In this document: one piece after another, positions 45,061-64,000 of the stretch
Position numbering within the stretch: the stretch's first letter is position 1
Layout: every line of letters begins with the position of its first letter
NCBI GenBank assembly: GCA_018343915.1
Contig: JABRWF010000005.1
Span: forward strand, 655,001 to 719,000
Direction: 5' to 3'
DNA: 64,000 nucleotides
From: Agroathelia rolfsii
Lineage: Eukaryota; Basidiomycota; Agaricomycetes; Amylocorticiales; Amylocorticiaceae
Translations under genes and position numbers: made by a program
The notes under the pieces: model-generated
What the model was told of the DNA's origin: nothing
Databases searched by the model: none
What the model saw: the letters and a program-made list of their open reading frames with translations, nothing else

Positions 45061-46705
45061 ATGGCGTGGGGAGAAATTAGACTCAATGACGGTAAGTGCA
45101 TACGGAGATACGACATAGCCCCGAGTCAACTAGCACCTGCACTGGAGGGAGTCCTACCTATTAGGTCATACCTATATTCATTCTCGGGGCTCGAACGTCA
45201 GAATATGACAGGGTACGATCTGATGCTTACGGTCATGACGACTCTCAGGATATTCTATACCTTCCTTGGCATTTGGCTCAGGGGGTAGCGGCAATGGAAA
45301 AGAGGCAAGCTTCATTATTCTTGGCTGTTTTTTGGAAATCCTCAGTGATTCTCTGTTTTAATTCTCAGCCTGTTCGCCAAATTAGACAGGCACTCGAATC
45401 CGGTATCAAACACATTGGTGAGTATAATGGTACGAAATATGAATATGTTTGTGTTTTGATACATGTAATGGACAATAGATACCGCTCAGGCATACCGAAA
45501 CGAGGAAGAAGTCGGCCTTGCACTTGCCAAAGTTGACCGGGACAAGGTCCGTATAACTAGGGTCATGGGTTCCTTAAACTGAATAAAAATCCAGGTGTTC
45601 ATCACTACTAAATACTCAGGCTCAGACGGATTAGATATCGAGACATCTATTCAGAACAGTTTGGATAAGGTAGGTCCTCCTCCCGTTGTATGCATGGATT
45701 CTCATCTTACGCTAAGGCCGAACGCTAGCTTGGTGTGGAATATGTAGATCTATACCTCATTCACAATCCTCGCCTCGCAAAGCCCGATATACCTACGATA
45801 TGGAAGAAGATGGAAAACATCAAAGCAAAAGGTCTAGCCAAAAGCATTGGTGTGAGCAACTTTGGTGTAGCTGAGCTTCAGGAGCTTGTGGCTTCGGCGA
45901 AAGTGTTGCCTGCAGTTAATCAGGTGCGTATCAATTGTGTTTCTCGTTATCTTAGCCCGCAACCTCTAATTTGAGATGTCAAGATCTTGTTCCATCCATA
46001 TGTGTATGTGCAACAAGCGCCCGTTATAGCGTTCGGCGATAAATATGGTATCGTGACGGAAGGTTATAGTTCGTTGATGTATGTCTTACTTATATTAAAT
46101 CTTTGTATCGCCATGTCTAAGACTGACTATTTACTTAGTCCTGTCCGCAGGCCCGGAGGTCCATTGGATCCAGTTCTCGGAGTCATCGCGACGAAATTGA
46201 AGGTCTCGCCCGTTCAAGTTCTCTTAGCTTGGTCCAAGGCAAAAGGAGCGGTTGTCGTGACGTGTGTTTCTCCTGTCATTCCTATGTAGACGATATCCGC
46301 GATGATAGGACTGATTACCCATTTACTTCCCAGATCAAGTTCGCGCAAGGAGCGCCTTGAAGAATACTTAGACGCAGGGGATATTGGTGCGAGCTATTTT
46401 TATTGATTAAAATCGTCCGATTGACAGGGCGTTGTACGCTAGAACTTAGCATGGACGACGTCATATCCATTGACGCTGCTGGCGCCAAGGGTCAGCGCCG
46501 CGAGAGACTACAGTCCCTAGTCTACAAGACGGTGGCTGCTATGAGCGTGCTTGCTGTCATTCTTGTGGTGGTGTCTAAATTGACCGTGCTAATGGGATAT
46601 CTATCCGTTGTCGAGCAACGAGCCCTCACGCGCTGGACGGGTGCATTTGCGGGTGCTGTGGGGGTTCTGGGCATAATTATCATATTGCTAATGAGTATGA
46701 TCTGA
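45061..46705 (+). CDS. Aldo-keto reductase with C-terminal transmembrane hairpin
   Basis: NADPH-dependent carbonyl reductase fold followed by a membrane tail. The catalytic tetrad is complete: Asp and Tyr in HIDTAQAYRNEEEVG, Lys in FITTKYSG, His in YLIHNP. Further motifs are GLAKSIGVSNF, PAVNQILFHPY, VTEGYSSL, VQVLLAWSKAKGAVVV and SSSRKERLEEYL (cofactor end). After SIDAAGAKG, where many fungal relatives nearly end, the frame continues about 70 residues with two hydrophobic helices (VLAVILVVVSKLTVLMGYL and AFAGAVGVLGIIIILLM). About ten exons; exon 1 is 45061-45091. The second intron (from 45305) has a GC donor (GCAAGC). Likely membrane-anchored in the ER or another organelle. The substrate is unknown. 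Confidence 0.85.
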
Positions 46706-47267
46706 AAATTTGAAACCTAAACAAATTTGAATGCCGAACACACGACGCATACTGGCATAGCCAATAGCATGGGAATATGACGCGGACTCATGCGGGGCAT
46801 GCATGCGTTCAAAGCGCTTAGTAGCCTGCTGTGGGTAAGCGATCGATTGTAATCAAAGCTATGTTTGATGAGTCCGAGACCGTGTCCGAGATGTCTGCAC
46901 CACTGGCGGAGTGTAGCAAGAATCAAATGCATTGTGCTTGTCGTCTGCTGACCAGGATCGTGCCACTTCTGGACGTGCATCTGATGTGAGCACGTGGTGA
47001 GCGTGACTAGGGGCACTCGGCATGAGGCAGTGCCGGTGGCTGAATTGGGCATGGGAAGCAGGTCTCAGTGGCTGTCACATTGATGTCGACGTCACAGATC
47101 GTTTTCCTGACTTCTTTTCGGTTGGCTTGTCCATTCTCCTGGCGTTCAGTGCGCAAGCTAAAATGCGCGCTCTTCTTCGTCTCCTGCCTTTTCTTCCTCA
47201 CCCACCCCAACCCCCAGAAAAGGCACCCCCCCGTGTAAGCTAGAAGACATCACCAATAGCCTGGAAA
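46706..47267. other. Intergenic region
   Basis: 562 bp between plus-strand genes. Frames on both strands are chance; pyrimidine-rich DNA precedes the next ATG. Confidence 0.5.
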
Positions 47268-48068
47268 ATGGCTGGATATCTCGCTCGTCTCATTAACCTT
47301 GGTTTGCTATTTGCATGGAGTGTAATTGGTGCGGCCGTGGGCCTCAATTCTCTGGTCAAGTATGTACTTTTCGACGAATCGCGCTCCATTAGTGTATCCA
47401 GTTCCGGGCTAAATGACTCTCTTTTTCTTCCCAGGTCCCATAACCAGAAGAAGTATTTGTACTCTAAAGCTCCTCAGGGAGCAAGTGTAAACATCAATAC
47501 CAACGACGTGTTTGACACTGGTGAGTATATGCGCTTCACCATCACACCGTCGCCCTTACACCATCCCCAGGCGTTGTAATCTCGGTTGTCTGTCTTATAC
47601 TTGCCATTCTTTCTCTAATTGGCCTGTGCACTACGCATCCCCGTATCCGCACGACTAGTGCGCATACACCCCGTCTCCTTGGTGGTCTCATCGCTTTCTT
47701 TGGTGTTTTCTTGTTCGCTACGATGATCCCATATGACTACTACTTTGCCAATCGCAGCGCCAAAATTACTGGCACCCTTGGTGGTCAACCACTGCCCAGT
47801 AGCTTCATCCAGGCTGAGGAGCAGTTGTTGGGTGTGACTAGTGTTTACAAGCATATCGGCTACCGTAAGCAAATCATTTCAATGGTGGCATATCCAAACC
47901 TAAACTAAAATCCGATCGTACGATCTAGTCCGCCTGCTAGCAATTCTCCCATGGTTCGCATTCCTGTTCGCTCTCACGTCTGCCCACACGCTGTTCAGGT
48001 CTGCTCGCCGCACGGAGGCTACAACATTCGCGGGAGATGAGAAGGCCAGGACAGAGAATGTTGCATGA
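47268..48068 (+). CDS. Four-transmembrane protein, unknown
   Basis: Four exons (47268-47359, 47435-47520, 47571-47864, 47929-48068) give exactly 203 residues. Hydrophobic segments: INLGLLFAWSVIGAAVGL, VVISVVCLILAILSLIGL, LLGGLIAFFGVFLFATMI and LLAILPWFAFLFALTSA. The short loops contain polar residues, with an NRS sequon after the third helix. The topology and size resemble small tetraspan proteins of fungi, but I cannot name a family. The charged C-terminal tail (RRTEATTFAGDEKAR) is probably cytosolic. Confidence 0.75.
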
Positions 48069-48655
48069 AACAGATGGATTATGACGGGAGCGATCAATAT
48101 TCGTTCTGATTCTTTTTTTCTTCTTTGCTATAGCTTCTTGATACCCTACAAATGATGTTCATCATGAATGGAATCACGGTTGCGCAACAACCTCCTGTAT
48201 ACAATGATTCGGAGTAATTTTTTTTTTCTGCTTCTGTTCTGGAGATATGTCGGTTCCGATATATAGCATGAGAAGTCAAGGACATCGAAGGCTGGAATTT
48301 CACATGCACGACAACAGATGAGTAAGAAGGTACTAAAGCTGTTCAGTAAGCTTGATGAGAAACCGGCGGCACCTTGCCAATCAATCAAGTCACCAGTTTG
48401 ATGGCTTCCCCAGATCACGTGCATTGACTGTAACCGGAAGCAAATGGCGATGACGGTTTGATCCAATCAGGCATTCAGTTACCTGCCAGTAGCTGCGCGA
48501 CTGTGGTCGACACTTGCGTTTGCGTACAGAGCTGCTCTCAACACGCGCTTTTTTGACTTCTGTTTTACGATATTGTTTTCTCGTCGACTATCTTTGGGCG
48601 GGACCCTATTCAACTTCGACTTCGGTTTGGATTCACCTCTCAATTTGAACTTTGA
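48069..48655. other. Intergenic region and BEACH gene promoter
   Basis: 587 bp. Short frames only. The 5' leader of the BEACH gene is T-rich (about 48550-48650) with no clear TATA box. Confidence 0.5.
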
Positions 48656-56796
<8,141 letters not shown>

Positions 56797-57457
56797 GCGC
56801 ATATCTCCTTATTTCCTGTCTCTTCCTTTCTTCTGTGCATTTAATAGTGGTTTGTTAAACTTGCTTTCTCTTTTTTTGCACGTGCATACATGTATTATAG
56901 CTTCAATCCAACCTACAATTTTTTGCTCTGTTGCGCAATGTTATCGATTCTACCTTATCATTACTTTGTCATGATATTTTCCCTAATCTCGAATGTGTAA
57001 GATAAATGGCTTTTTTGTGTGATTTATAATGTCCGTGTGCGCATGAGCGCGCGTCATGTAAATAAAGAGAAAGAAAGAAATATCTAGCAAATGTCGTAAC
57101 CTGTACGTTATATAACTCAATGGGTCGGAGAGGGTCGTCTAGAATAGCTTAATGGCTATGTAGTGTGCTTGGCTCTATCGTAACAACTAGTAACTCGGTA
57201 AGGCAAGCGTGAATAGTGGATAGTAGAGGGAGTAAAAAAAAAAAAGCGTATGTGATCCAGATAGTGTCCGTCCAGTGTAAGAGAGAAAACCAGGAAGCGG
57301 GAAGCAAGCTAGCCAGAAGGAGCGGTCGTAGAAGCGTGAGGAATGTACGTTTAGGGAGTAGGATATAGTCATAATATGGTTAAGGTCCGTAGCTTGCAAG
57401 AAAAGAAGGAAGTGATAGGGGCGGTTGGTCTAAGAATGGAATATGATAACCAGGTGT
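56797..57457. other. Convergent 3' region
   Basis: 661 bp between the ends of the BEACH gene and the minus-strand kinase gene, holding both 3' UTRs. T-rich at first, with a poly-A run near 57234-57245. No gene supported. Confidence 0.5.
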
Positions 57458-59180
57458 TCATAGTGAAGTTGTTGATGCATCTGTACATAAGAAAAAGTAG
57501 GCTTTTAGTTCACGAGGATCGTCAAAACGAAGAAAAGGAAACGTGCAAATACCATCTTGCCATGGGAGTGGTGAACTGCTCTTAGTTTTCAACGGACTTG
57601 TGATACTTGACCTTCGGAAGAAAACAGCACGGACATCGAACGAAGAACGGCGTTTTTCGCTCATCTCGGCAATGACGAGTTTGGGTCGGAAAATACCGAC
57701 CATACGCTGAGCCCAGGTGAGGCAACCTGTGTTCGAGTTGGAAGCTTGTGCATCCTTCAGGGAATAGACAAATGGCATATCCGGAGATTCTACCGAGACA
57801 GGGCTATCCGGCGGAGAGGTAGTGCTAGCCCAGCACGGGCGGGAGCGTGGATGTAGATCGGAAAGAACCCATGGGTGTTGCTGTGGAGCATCTGTGTTGA
57901 ATACGAAAGTGCATGAAAGTTAATCACGGATGAGCTCACTTTGATAGCGGGCAATGTAATGCGCGCATCTACATCCTTCTGCAATAGCCCATCCAGAAGA
58001 TTCATGGCAAAAGCGCCCTCGTCTGCAGTATTGTCGCAGCGCCAAGGTCGTGGAGGCACCAGGACTTGATCGCAGCCCATGGTGAGCTCCGGTTGCCACT
58101 CGCCCTTGCAAATAATGTTGTATAAGACATATTCTCCGTCATTGGTGGAGAAGGGTGTGTGCCCGAACAAAAGGCAAAAGAGGGTAGCTCCAAGCGCCCA
58201 GATGTCAACAGCATGGGTGACTCTTCGGCACCCATGATGCGATAATTGCGAGGATGACAAGCCTTGGGGTGCCGAGAGAGTGTCTGATGACACTGTGGGA
58301 GTAAAGTCCGTTGTGTATTCGGCAACAACCTCTGGTGCAAGAAATGGAGGTGTCCCAAGGCGCTTATTGAGATCATCATCGTCTAGGAGATCTGCATCGC
58401 CGTCGAGTGGCTTGGAGATGTGAGAGACGCCAAAATCGGTTATTTTGACAGCGCGGCGGTCATGTGTCCATAGTAAATTAGCAGGCTTGATGTCACGGTG
58501 AATGATACCCTGATGATGTACTGCAGCAGGGATAGATTGAGACAAGAGCATATACGGAAGTGACTCGAGACTCACAATACTCCAACCCAAGCACAACATC
58601 GCGGAATATACGTTTGGTTTGAGCTACGGTCAGAAGAGGCCTATCGTCGTGATCTCGCCAGCGGACTTCGCCACCACCCATGTATTCCATGACTGGCTTG
58701 GCCGAAAAGTGGAACTGAGTTCATCATACATCATAGACAATGACAAGTGTATTCCTACCCATGTAAATCTTCTCGTTCATCTTGTCATCTACGACGTCTA
58801 GTAGCTGGACGATGTTCGGATGTGTGCAGCGACGCATGATGGCGATTTCCTTGAGTATCTTTTGCTCCGTACTACCGAGGCGATCTGTGAGACGGACATG
58901 GGCGGGAGAGGAAGGCAAAGGCTGCGTGCGCCTGCGCAGAAGCTTCATCTTTTCGGCCTTGATATTCTTTCTGCGGACTGCCTTGATTGCCTGTGAGCAT
59001 ATGCGCCGCAGGTGTTGTAGGAATATAGAACGGCCGTGAGCTGCTGCTAAAACATGACAGAGATATGTGAACACACACCACTTCACGGCTGTCTTCGACA
59101 CGCCAGCCTTGGTATACCTGACCATGCTGGCCTTGTCCTACACAGGGGCCTCGAGAGTAGTTTTTGAGACTGGAGCTCAT
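57458..59180 (-). CDS. CAMKK/ELM-type Ser/Thr protein kinase
   Basis: Kinase of the group that activates SNF1/AMPK and Elm1-type pathways. Motifs in order: VGQGQHGQVY (Gly loop), VAIKAV (Lys, across the first intron), EIAIMRRCTHPNIVQLLDVV, VMEYMGGGEVRWR (hinge; the GGE-x-x-W form is typical of ELM kinases), IIHRDIKPANLLW (catalytic loop), KITDFGVSHIS (DFG), TPPFLAPEV (APE), DIWALGATLFCLLFGHTPF and QHPWVLSDLH. First exon 59079-59180 and second from 58990. The last part after PDMPFVYS is poorly conserved, so the 3' end at 57458 is provisional. The acidic insert (DGDADLLDDDDLNK) before the activation segment is typical of this group. It is divergent from the F-box gene with a 365-bp shared promoter. 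Confidence 0.88.
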
Positions 59181-59545
59181 CACCGGCGTGGAGAGGAGGG
59201 GGATAGCAATGGGCGACTAGACTAATAACACCACTAGGATTAATGTAACACTAGTTGAACACTAATAAGTAAGCAATGAATGTCAATTCAAACCCCGCAT
59301 ATGTAATCATTGTCTGCAAGTAAACATTAATCAATATTAATCAATTATTAATCGTTGCTTACAGGTTTGTTACATCACATTGTTATTGTCACGTTACAGC
59401 CATTGTTACATTGCCTGTTTACTCACAAGTCAACAACTACCACTACTTTATATCTCTCTCCCCATAATCACTCTGCTTGAACCGTCGCTGTCGCCAACAA
59501 GCACAACGACAACGGCGGCGACAAAGCACTAGTCTCCTCTTTAGC
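59181..59545. promoter_or_regulatory. Shared divergent promoter, kinase / F-box-WD40 genes
   Basis: 365 bp. It contains ATTAATCAAT twice in tandem (59326-59345) followed by a partial third unit. It also holds two forkhead-type sites in opposite orientation, GTAAACA (59320-59326) and TGTTTAC (59416-59422), and several TGTTAC/GTAACA words. No canonical TATA box. Confidence 0.45.
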
Positions 59546-62500
59546 ATGGACCGTAAGAAGCTGGTACCTCCGTCGGAGGCCTCAAATCGCACCCGTCTGT
59601 CCAGGTCGACGAGCTCGAGTGCCGTGTTCAAGTCCAGTGCCAGTATCCTCAGCGGCAGCAGCACCGCGCGCAATACGACAAGCACAAGTCTACTATCCAT
59701 GTCGACTTCAGCAGTACCCAACAAGCTATCTATGTCAGGATCGTCCTTGGGTCCTTCACGTCGTCTGTCGGTGCCTATGCTCTCCTTGACATCGCGCCCG
59801 TCCTCGAACAACAGCACGACCAACTCACCCGCTTCTAATGTGTCTCGTGCGCTCCCGTCCAAGACAAGCCGTGCCCCGTCTGCGCAAGGCACGCTAAAGA
59901 AGAAACGCTCCACGTCTCTGCCCTTTCCAGAATTAGAAGATTTATCTACACCTGAGGACAAGACTCAATCACCTGCTCGCTCGCGTGTGCCGTCCAAGGC
60001 AGCAACGCCCGTGCGTCCATCAGCCTCAAACACGTCCTTGCGGCCATCGACACCTCCAAACAACTCGCCGATCATCAGCTTGACGTTTCCAAGTCCTCAG
60101 GCGAAGAAGACTCCGCACAGAGCCACTGGCAGTCCACAGATCACGCCCAAGGGCACACCCCCTGTCCCATCATCAAGGACGCCTGGGATGCATGCAACGC
60201 CGTCCAAGGCTGGCCGGGCTCAGCGGCTCAGGAATGGATCCGGTATGTCGACGATCACGGGCAAGTCGATCAAGGCGTCAGCGTCATCGCCGGCACTGCA
60301 CAGGGTCGACACGAGCGTGTCGTCATTAGATCTGCCGCAGGATGACACGTCGCTCTCTGTGTGGGGAGGAGATGATATGACACTGGAAATGATCACCGAC
60401 ATTGACGACGGTGATATAGACGAGGATGTAAGCATGCAGCACCGGCTAAGATCAGTTTTTTTTTTGTGCTCAATGTTATATGCAGATGGAGAGGTCGTTA
60501 AAGGACATCTTGGACCTTCATACACGCAAGATTCTGCATTATAAACGGCTTCTGGAGCGTGCCCAGGCTGCAACCGCCGCACAGCTACACGCCCTACAAG
60601 CCGAAGTGCGCGTCTTACGTGAGCGTGAGCCCGAGACAGCCGTACCCGATCTGGACAGTGACCTAGTTTGTACTTGCGGTGGACGAAAGCGCAAAGACTA
60701 CTGGAGTGGTTACCGACAAGACGACGACGAGTTCGATGGCGATGTTGATTTGGCAAGGGCTCTTAAAGGCAACGGCGCAGGCGAGTTCAACGAAACTGAA
60801 GTAAGGAAGGCGCTCAGAGGGTTAAGCAGAGACGAAAGAATGCGCTTGTTAGTTTCTTTATCTTCTTTTTATTTTCATCAATTCATTGACGGTCGTCCAG
60901 GATTGGAATCATTTTAGACTGTGAGTTGTCATTCGACCATAAGTATTGTAATTGCTTATATTTCCTGCGGATTAGCTTGCATGCCGGGCGACATACGTCT
61001 ACAGATTCTGCTTCTCGAGAACTACGCTAAGTCGACGTTCGACATTGTGGGCAACTTGGCGCCCGAGCTTGCTCTCAAAGTGTTCAAGTGGCTCTCAGTC
61101 AAGGATCTGCTTCGCGTCGAGACCGTAAGATACATATATGCGCTCATTATATCTCAAATCTCAACGTGGTTAATATTGTTTGGACCTTTGTAGGTATCAA
61201 AAACCTGGCAAAAAGTGGTTCATCATCCTCTGTTGTGGAGATATCACTGTCTTCGTATCACGGCGACCGATCCATACCCACTCAAGTCTCCTAGGTCGCC
61301 CGAAGGATGGTACGTGGTAGATTACACAAACCCTTGAGTCTCGCAAGTATGATTAATTGCCCATACAGGGAGCCATTGTACCGTTCACTCCACCATCGTG
61401 AATCCAACTTCCGTCTGGGTCTGCCACAGAGTATTCGATTCTTGAATGGACATACGAACTTTTGCACGACGCTCTTGTTACGAGGTGAGAACATACTTGG
61501 CGTGGTTTACTAGGATTGGTGATACTTAAGTGGACGGTGTAGGTAAACGTCTTATCAGTGGCTCGTACGATGAAACAATTCGTTTCTGGGACATTGAGAC
61601 TGGTGAAATGAAGAAGTGCCTACAGGTCTGTCTGCTTGTGGAAAGAATGACAACGCAACATATGTTAATTTTCATCTAGGTCAAGAAACCCGTCAGCTGC
61701 GTGGATTTCCTTGCCGAGGAAGGTGAGGCTAATCTTTCTCACTATCATTGAATGAAGTTCAAGCTGACCGGTATAAAAAAGAGGTCTTCGTCGTTGGCTT
61801 CCACGATGTTGGGTACGTTCTCAGAATTAGAATTCAACAACCCCAAACATCACCTCATGGCACTAATTCCTTGTAGTCGTGTACACGTCTTCTCCTCCCT
61901 CACCTTCTCCCCCTTGCAACAGCTCTCAGGTCATTTGAATGGCATCCGCGCCGTGGCAATGTCGTCTAAGAACCTCGTCTCGGCCGGTGCTGACAAGGCG
62001 CTCGTCTGCTGGGACTGGCGCGCAGGAACCAAGATTGTTAGGTTTGGACAGCAGACAACCATCGCAATTGGAGTACAGATCATCGCGGGAAGCGAAGAGG
62101 AGGGGGAGCGAGTCGTAGGTGTGACCATCGACGGCATTGTTAGAGTTTTCTCGATCAGTGAGTTGCCCGAGAAAGAGTATATGTTATCGGTGACTAATGC
62201 AAATTGGATATCTCCCCTTTTCTTCAGAGAGACGAGAGATGGTGTCTCAGTTCAAGCTCTCAGAATTGGGTGGATCTGATCCCGTTCTGAATGCCAAGTT
62301 GTTCAATGTTGGCACTGCTCCACATAATATGCTACAGTTTGTGACAAGTTTTTGCTTTCTCTCTTATCCGAAGCTGATGTGATATTTTTTTCAGATGGTT
62401 CGCCGCTAAAGGCACCCAAATGACTGTAAGTCGTCAGTTCTTTCCTCAATTTAGCTCTTCTCTGACTGTGATCTGCTAGTGTGCCACCAAATCCGTTATC

Positions 62501-63519
62501 TTGCATCTGCAATGGACCGAAGGAACTGACGGCAAACAGTCCCACGGTCGTCAGGACTCGCTTGAGTCTGCCAACACATCCTTCTCTCCCGGTGCGCGAA
62601 CGCTCACCAGTCCCGTCCTCACACGCTCGTCAGCTTCGTCCACGTCCACACCTTTGCGCCGTCCCTCTCTGGCCGGTCCACCATCTACCGGCGGCTCCTC
62701 ATCGTACTTCAAAAGCAGGCCGAGCCTCACAAGCCCAATCACTCCACGCACGCCTAGCAGCCCTGCGCCACGCCTGTCATTCGGTGGTACGCCATCATCT
62801 GCGGGTGGACCGACGTTTGCGATTCGGTTTGGGCAGGCTGCGATCTTAACGGCGCCGCCAAAGTTGGTGGCACTGGTCGAGACGCCCGATGTGGCCGTGG
62901 GTGCTGTGGATCCGCTTAAGAAGAGGGTCATCACTGCTACACGATTCTCATCGCGTGTGGGTGCCGATCGGAGGGTGAGTAATCATAAACGTTTTTTTGT
63001 CCTAAGTACTCATTGTTCATTCTTCCATCTAGATATTCTTGTCGACGCATGTGGATAAGGAAACGGCCAATCTTGTCAAGAATAACGATGAAGAGCTGGA
63101 TTTCGAGTCTAGCGAGGGTCATGGATCTACAGCATTCCCTATCATGCCAACGGATACCTCAATAGCTAACGGTGTTGACATTGACGCAGGGGTCATGCCC
63201 TTGTCCGGTGCTTGGTATGCGCTGTCGGGATTGGACGGTGCTAATGTGAGCTCTCTCGGTGGTACGAACGGCTTGTTGAGTGCACTACCTGCCAAGTTTA
63301 CTGGATTAGCTACGCCAGAGAAGAATCCGATGAGTATGCAGCTGAGTCATGAGGAGGTTGTGGTGGGTTGTGCAGATGGCACAATCTAGTGAGTCGTCCT
63401 TTTTGTCATCTTCTCTGTAAGCTAGAAATATTAATAAATTTTCCAGTGTTATGAGCTTCGTAGGAAATAATTATGCTAGAGGCAGCGCCCCTAGCTTCGA
63501 CACTTCAGACGATGAATGA
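59546..63519 (+). CDS. Ser-rich F-box/WD40 protein
   Basis: Probable substrate receptor of an SCF ubiquitin ligase. The first about 280 residues are Ser/Thr/Pro-rich and disordered, then a short acidic patch, a coiled coil ([39 protein letters not shown]), a connector ([21 protein letters not shown]) and an F-box ([20 protein letters not shown]...VSKTWQKVV...LW). WD40 blades follow ([51 protein letters not shown]), interrupted by a Ser/Pro-rich insert (about 62570-62810). The apparent stop at 60915-60917 is removed by two good introns around a 20-nt exon (60901-60920), which joins RMRLIGIILDS to CMPGDIRLQ. About 15 introns in all. It ends DTSDDE-stop. Joining the two halves is inferred from phase and sequence continuity. 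Confidence 0.82.
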
Positions 63520-64000
63520 TAAACTGAAGATAAGAAACTTACAAAAAATAAAATTTGATGGACGGAATATATATGACCAGATTATGACCACATTTTTCAC
63601 TACCCAGGACTCCAACATACACACATAGCTTTTAATTGCTCCGCCATTTGTCGCATCGCCGCTTTGACATCGTATACACATGCTAGTTACTTTGCTACTT
63701 TTTTCCTGCTTTGCCTCATTTACCTACGTGGAACGAGGTATATATTCCTTCCAATAGCATAGACCGTTGCCTTTTTGACATAAATTTCTGGTCATAAGAG
63801 GAAAATTGTCATAGTCGTGGCAGGCAGGTTGTTAGTACAGATGGTGATGCATCGATGATGGCGTGATGACGGACCCATACTTGGGGGGCCATCGGCGGAC
63901 AGTCGGGTTTGTGATATTCATTCATGTCTCACCCATGCCACTGTATCCGAGGTCAAGGTCAAATGCTTCTACAAATGGCACTCAGCCAAACAGAGTTTTA
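63520..64000. other. Downstream intergenic DNA to window end
   Basis: 3' UTR and AT-rich DNA. Nothing coding is supported in the last 480 bp. Confidence 0.5.

Overview
The window looks like nuclear DNA of a basidiomycete fungus, most likely an Agaricomycete. Nearly every gene is broken by introns of about 50-70 bp with GT(R)NGT donors and short pyrimidine-poor acceptors. The products include secreted plant-cell-wall enzymes (one with a fungal CBM1), a CAMKK/ELM-type kinase, an F-box/WD40 protein, a BEACH protein and several families typical of mushroom-forming fungi. Intergenic stretches are AT-rich, with homopolymer runs. No tRNA, rRNA, CRISPR array or intact transposon was seen. All gene models were spliced by eye from reading frame, splice consensus and family conservation; no search was run.

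Layout, left to right: the 5' part of a GH51 alpha-L-arabinofuranosidase on the minus strand (cut by the window edge); about 3.6 kb of intergenic DNA with a degenerate Tc1/mariner-like element; a minus-strand type II membrane O-fucosyltransferase-like protein; a disordered Ser/Pro-rich protein with a PP1-docking-like motif; 3.4 kb of T-rich intergenic DNA; a large chromodomain/coiled-coil/zinc-finger protein; mitochondrial D-lactate dehydrogenase (DLD1); two tandem GH43 arabinanase-like genes; a small His/Ser-rich protein; a minus-strand SAM methyltransferase; an SDR oxidoreductase; two hemerythrin (HHE) paralogues with a dsRNA-binding-domain gene between them; a minus-strand single-exon coiled-coil protein; a CBM1-GH10 xylanase; an aldo-keto reductase with a C-terminal membrane hairpin; a four-TM protein; a giant BEACH-WD40 protein; a minus-strand CAMKK/ELM-type kinase; and a divergent Ser-rich/F-box/WD40 gene.

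Functionally, the GH51, two GH43 and CBM1-GH10 genes form a loose arabinan/arabinoxylan-degrading set spread over 43 kb among housekeeping genes. The others are metabolic, trafficking, signalling or chromatin genes with no evident pathway link.

The most unusual signal is extreme micro-exons in the carbohydrate-active enzyme genes. Conserved active-site motifs of GH51 and GH10 can be reconstructed exactly only if exons of 2, 3 and 9 nt are spliced in, each flanked by normal GT and AG sites and normal-length introns. Other points are GC-AG introns in three genes, an extra intron and a lost conserved Asp in one GH43 copy, a promoter module shared by the HHE duplicates, and a possible HeLo-like helix plus dsRBD architecture.
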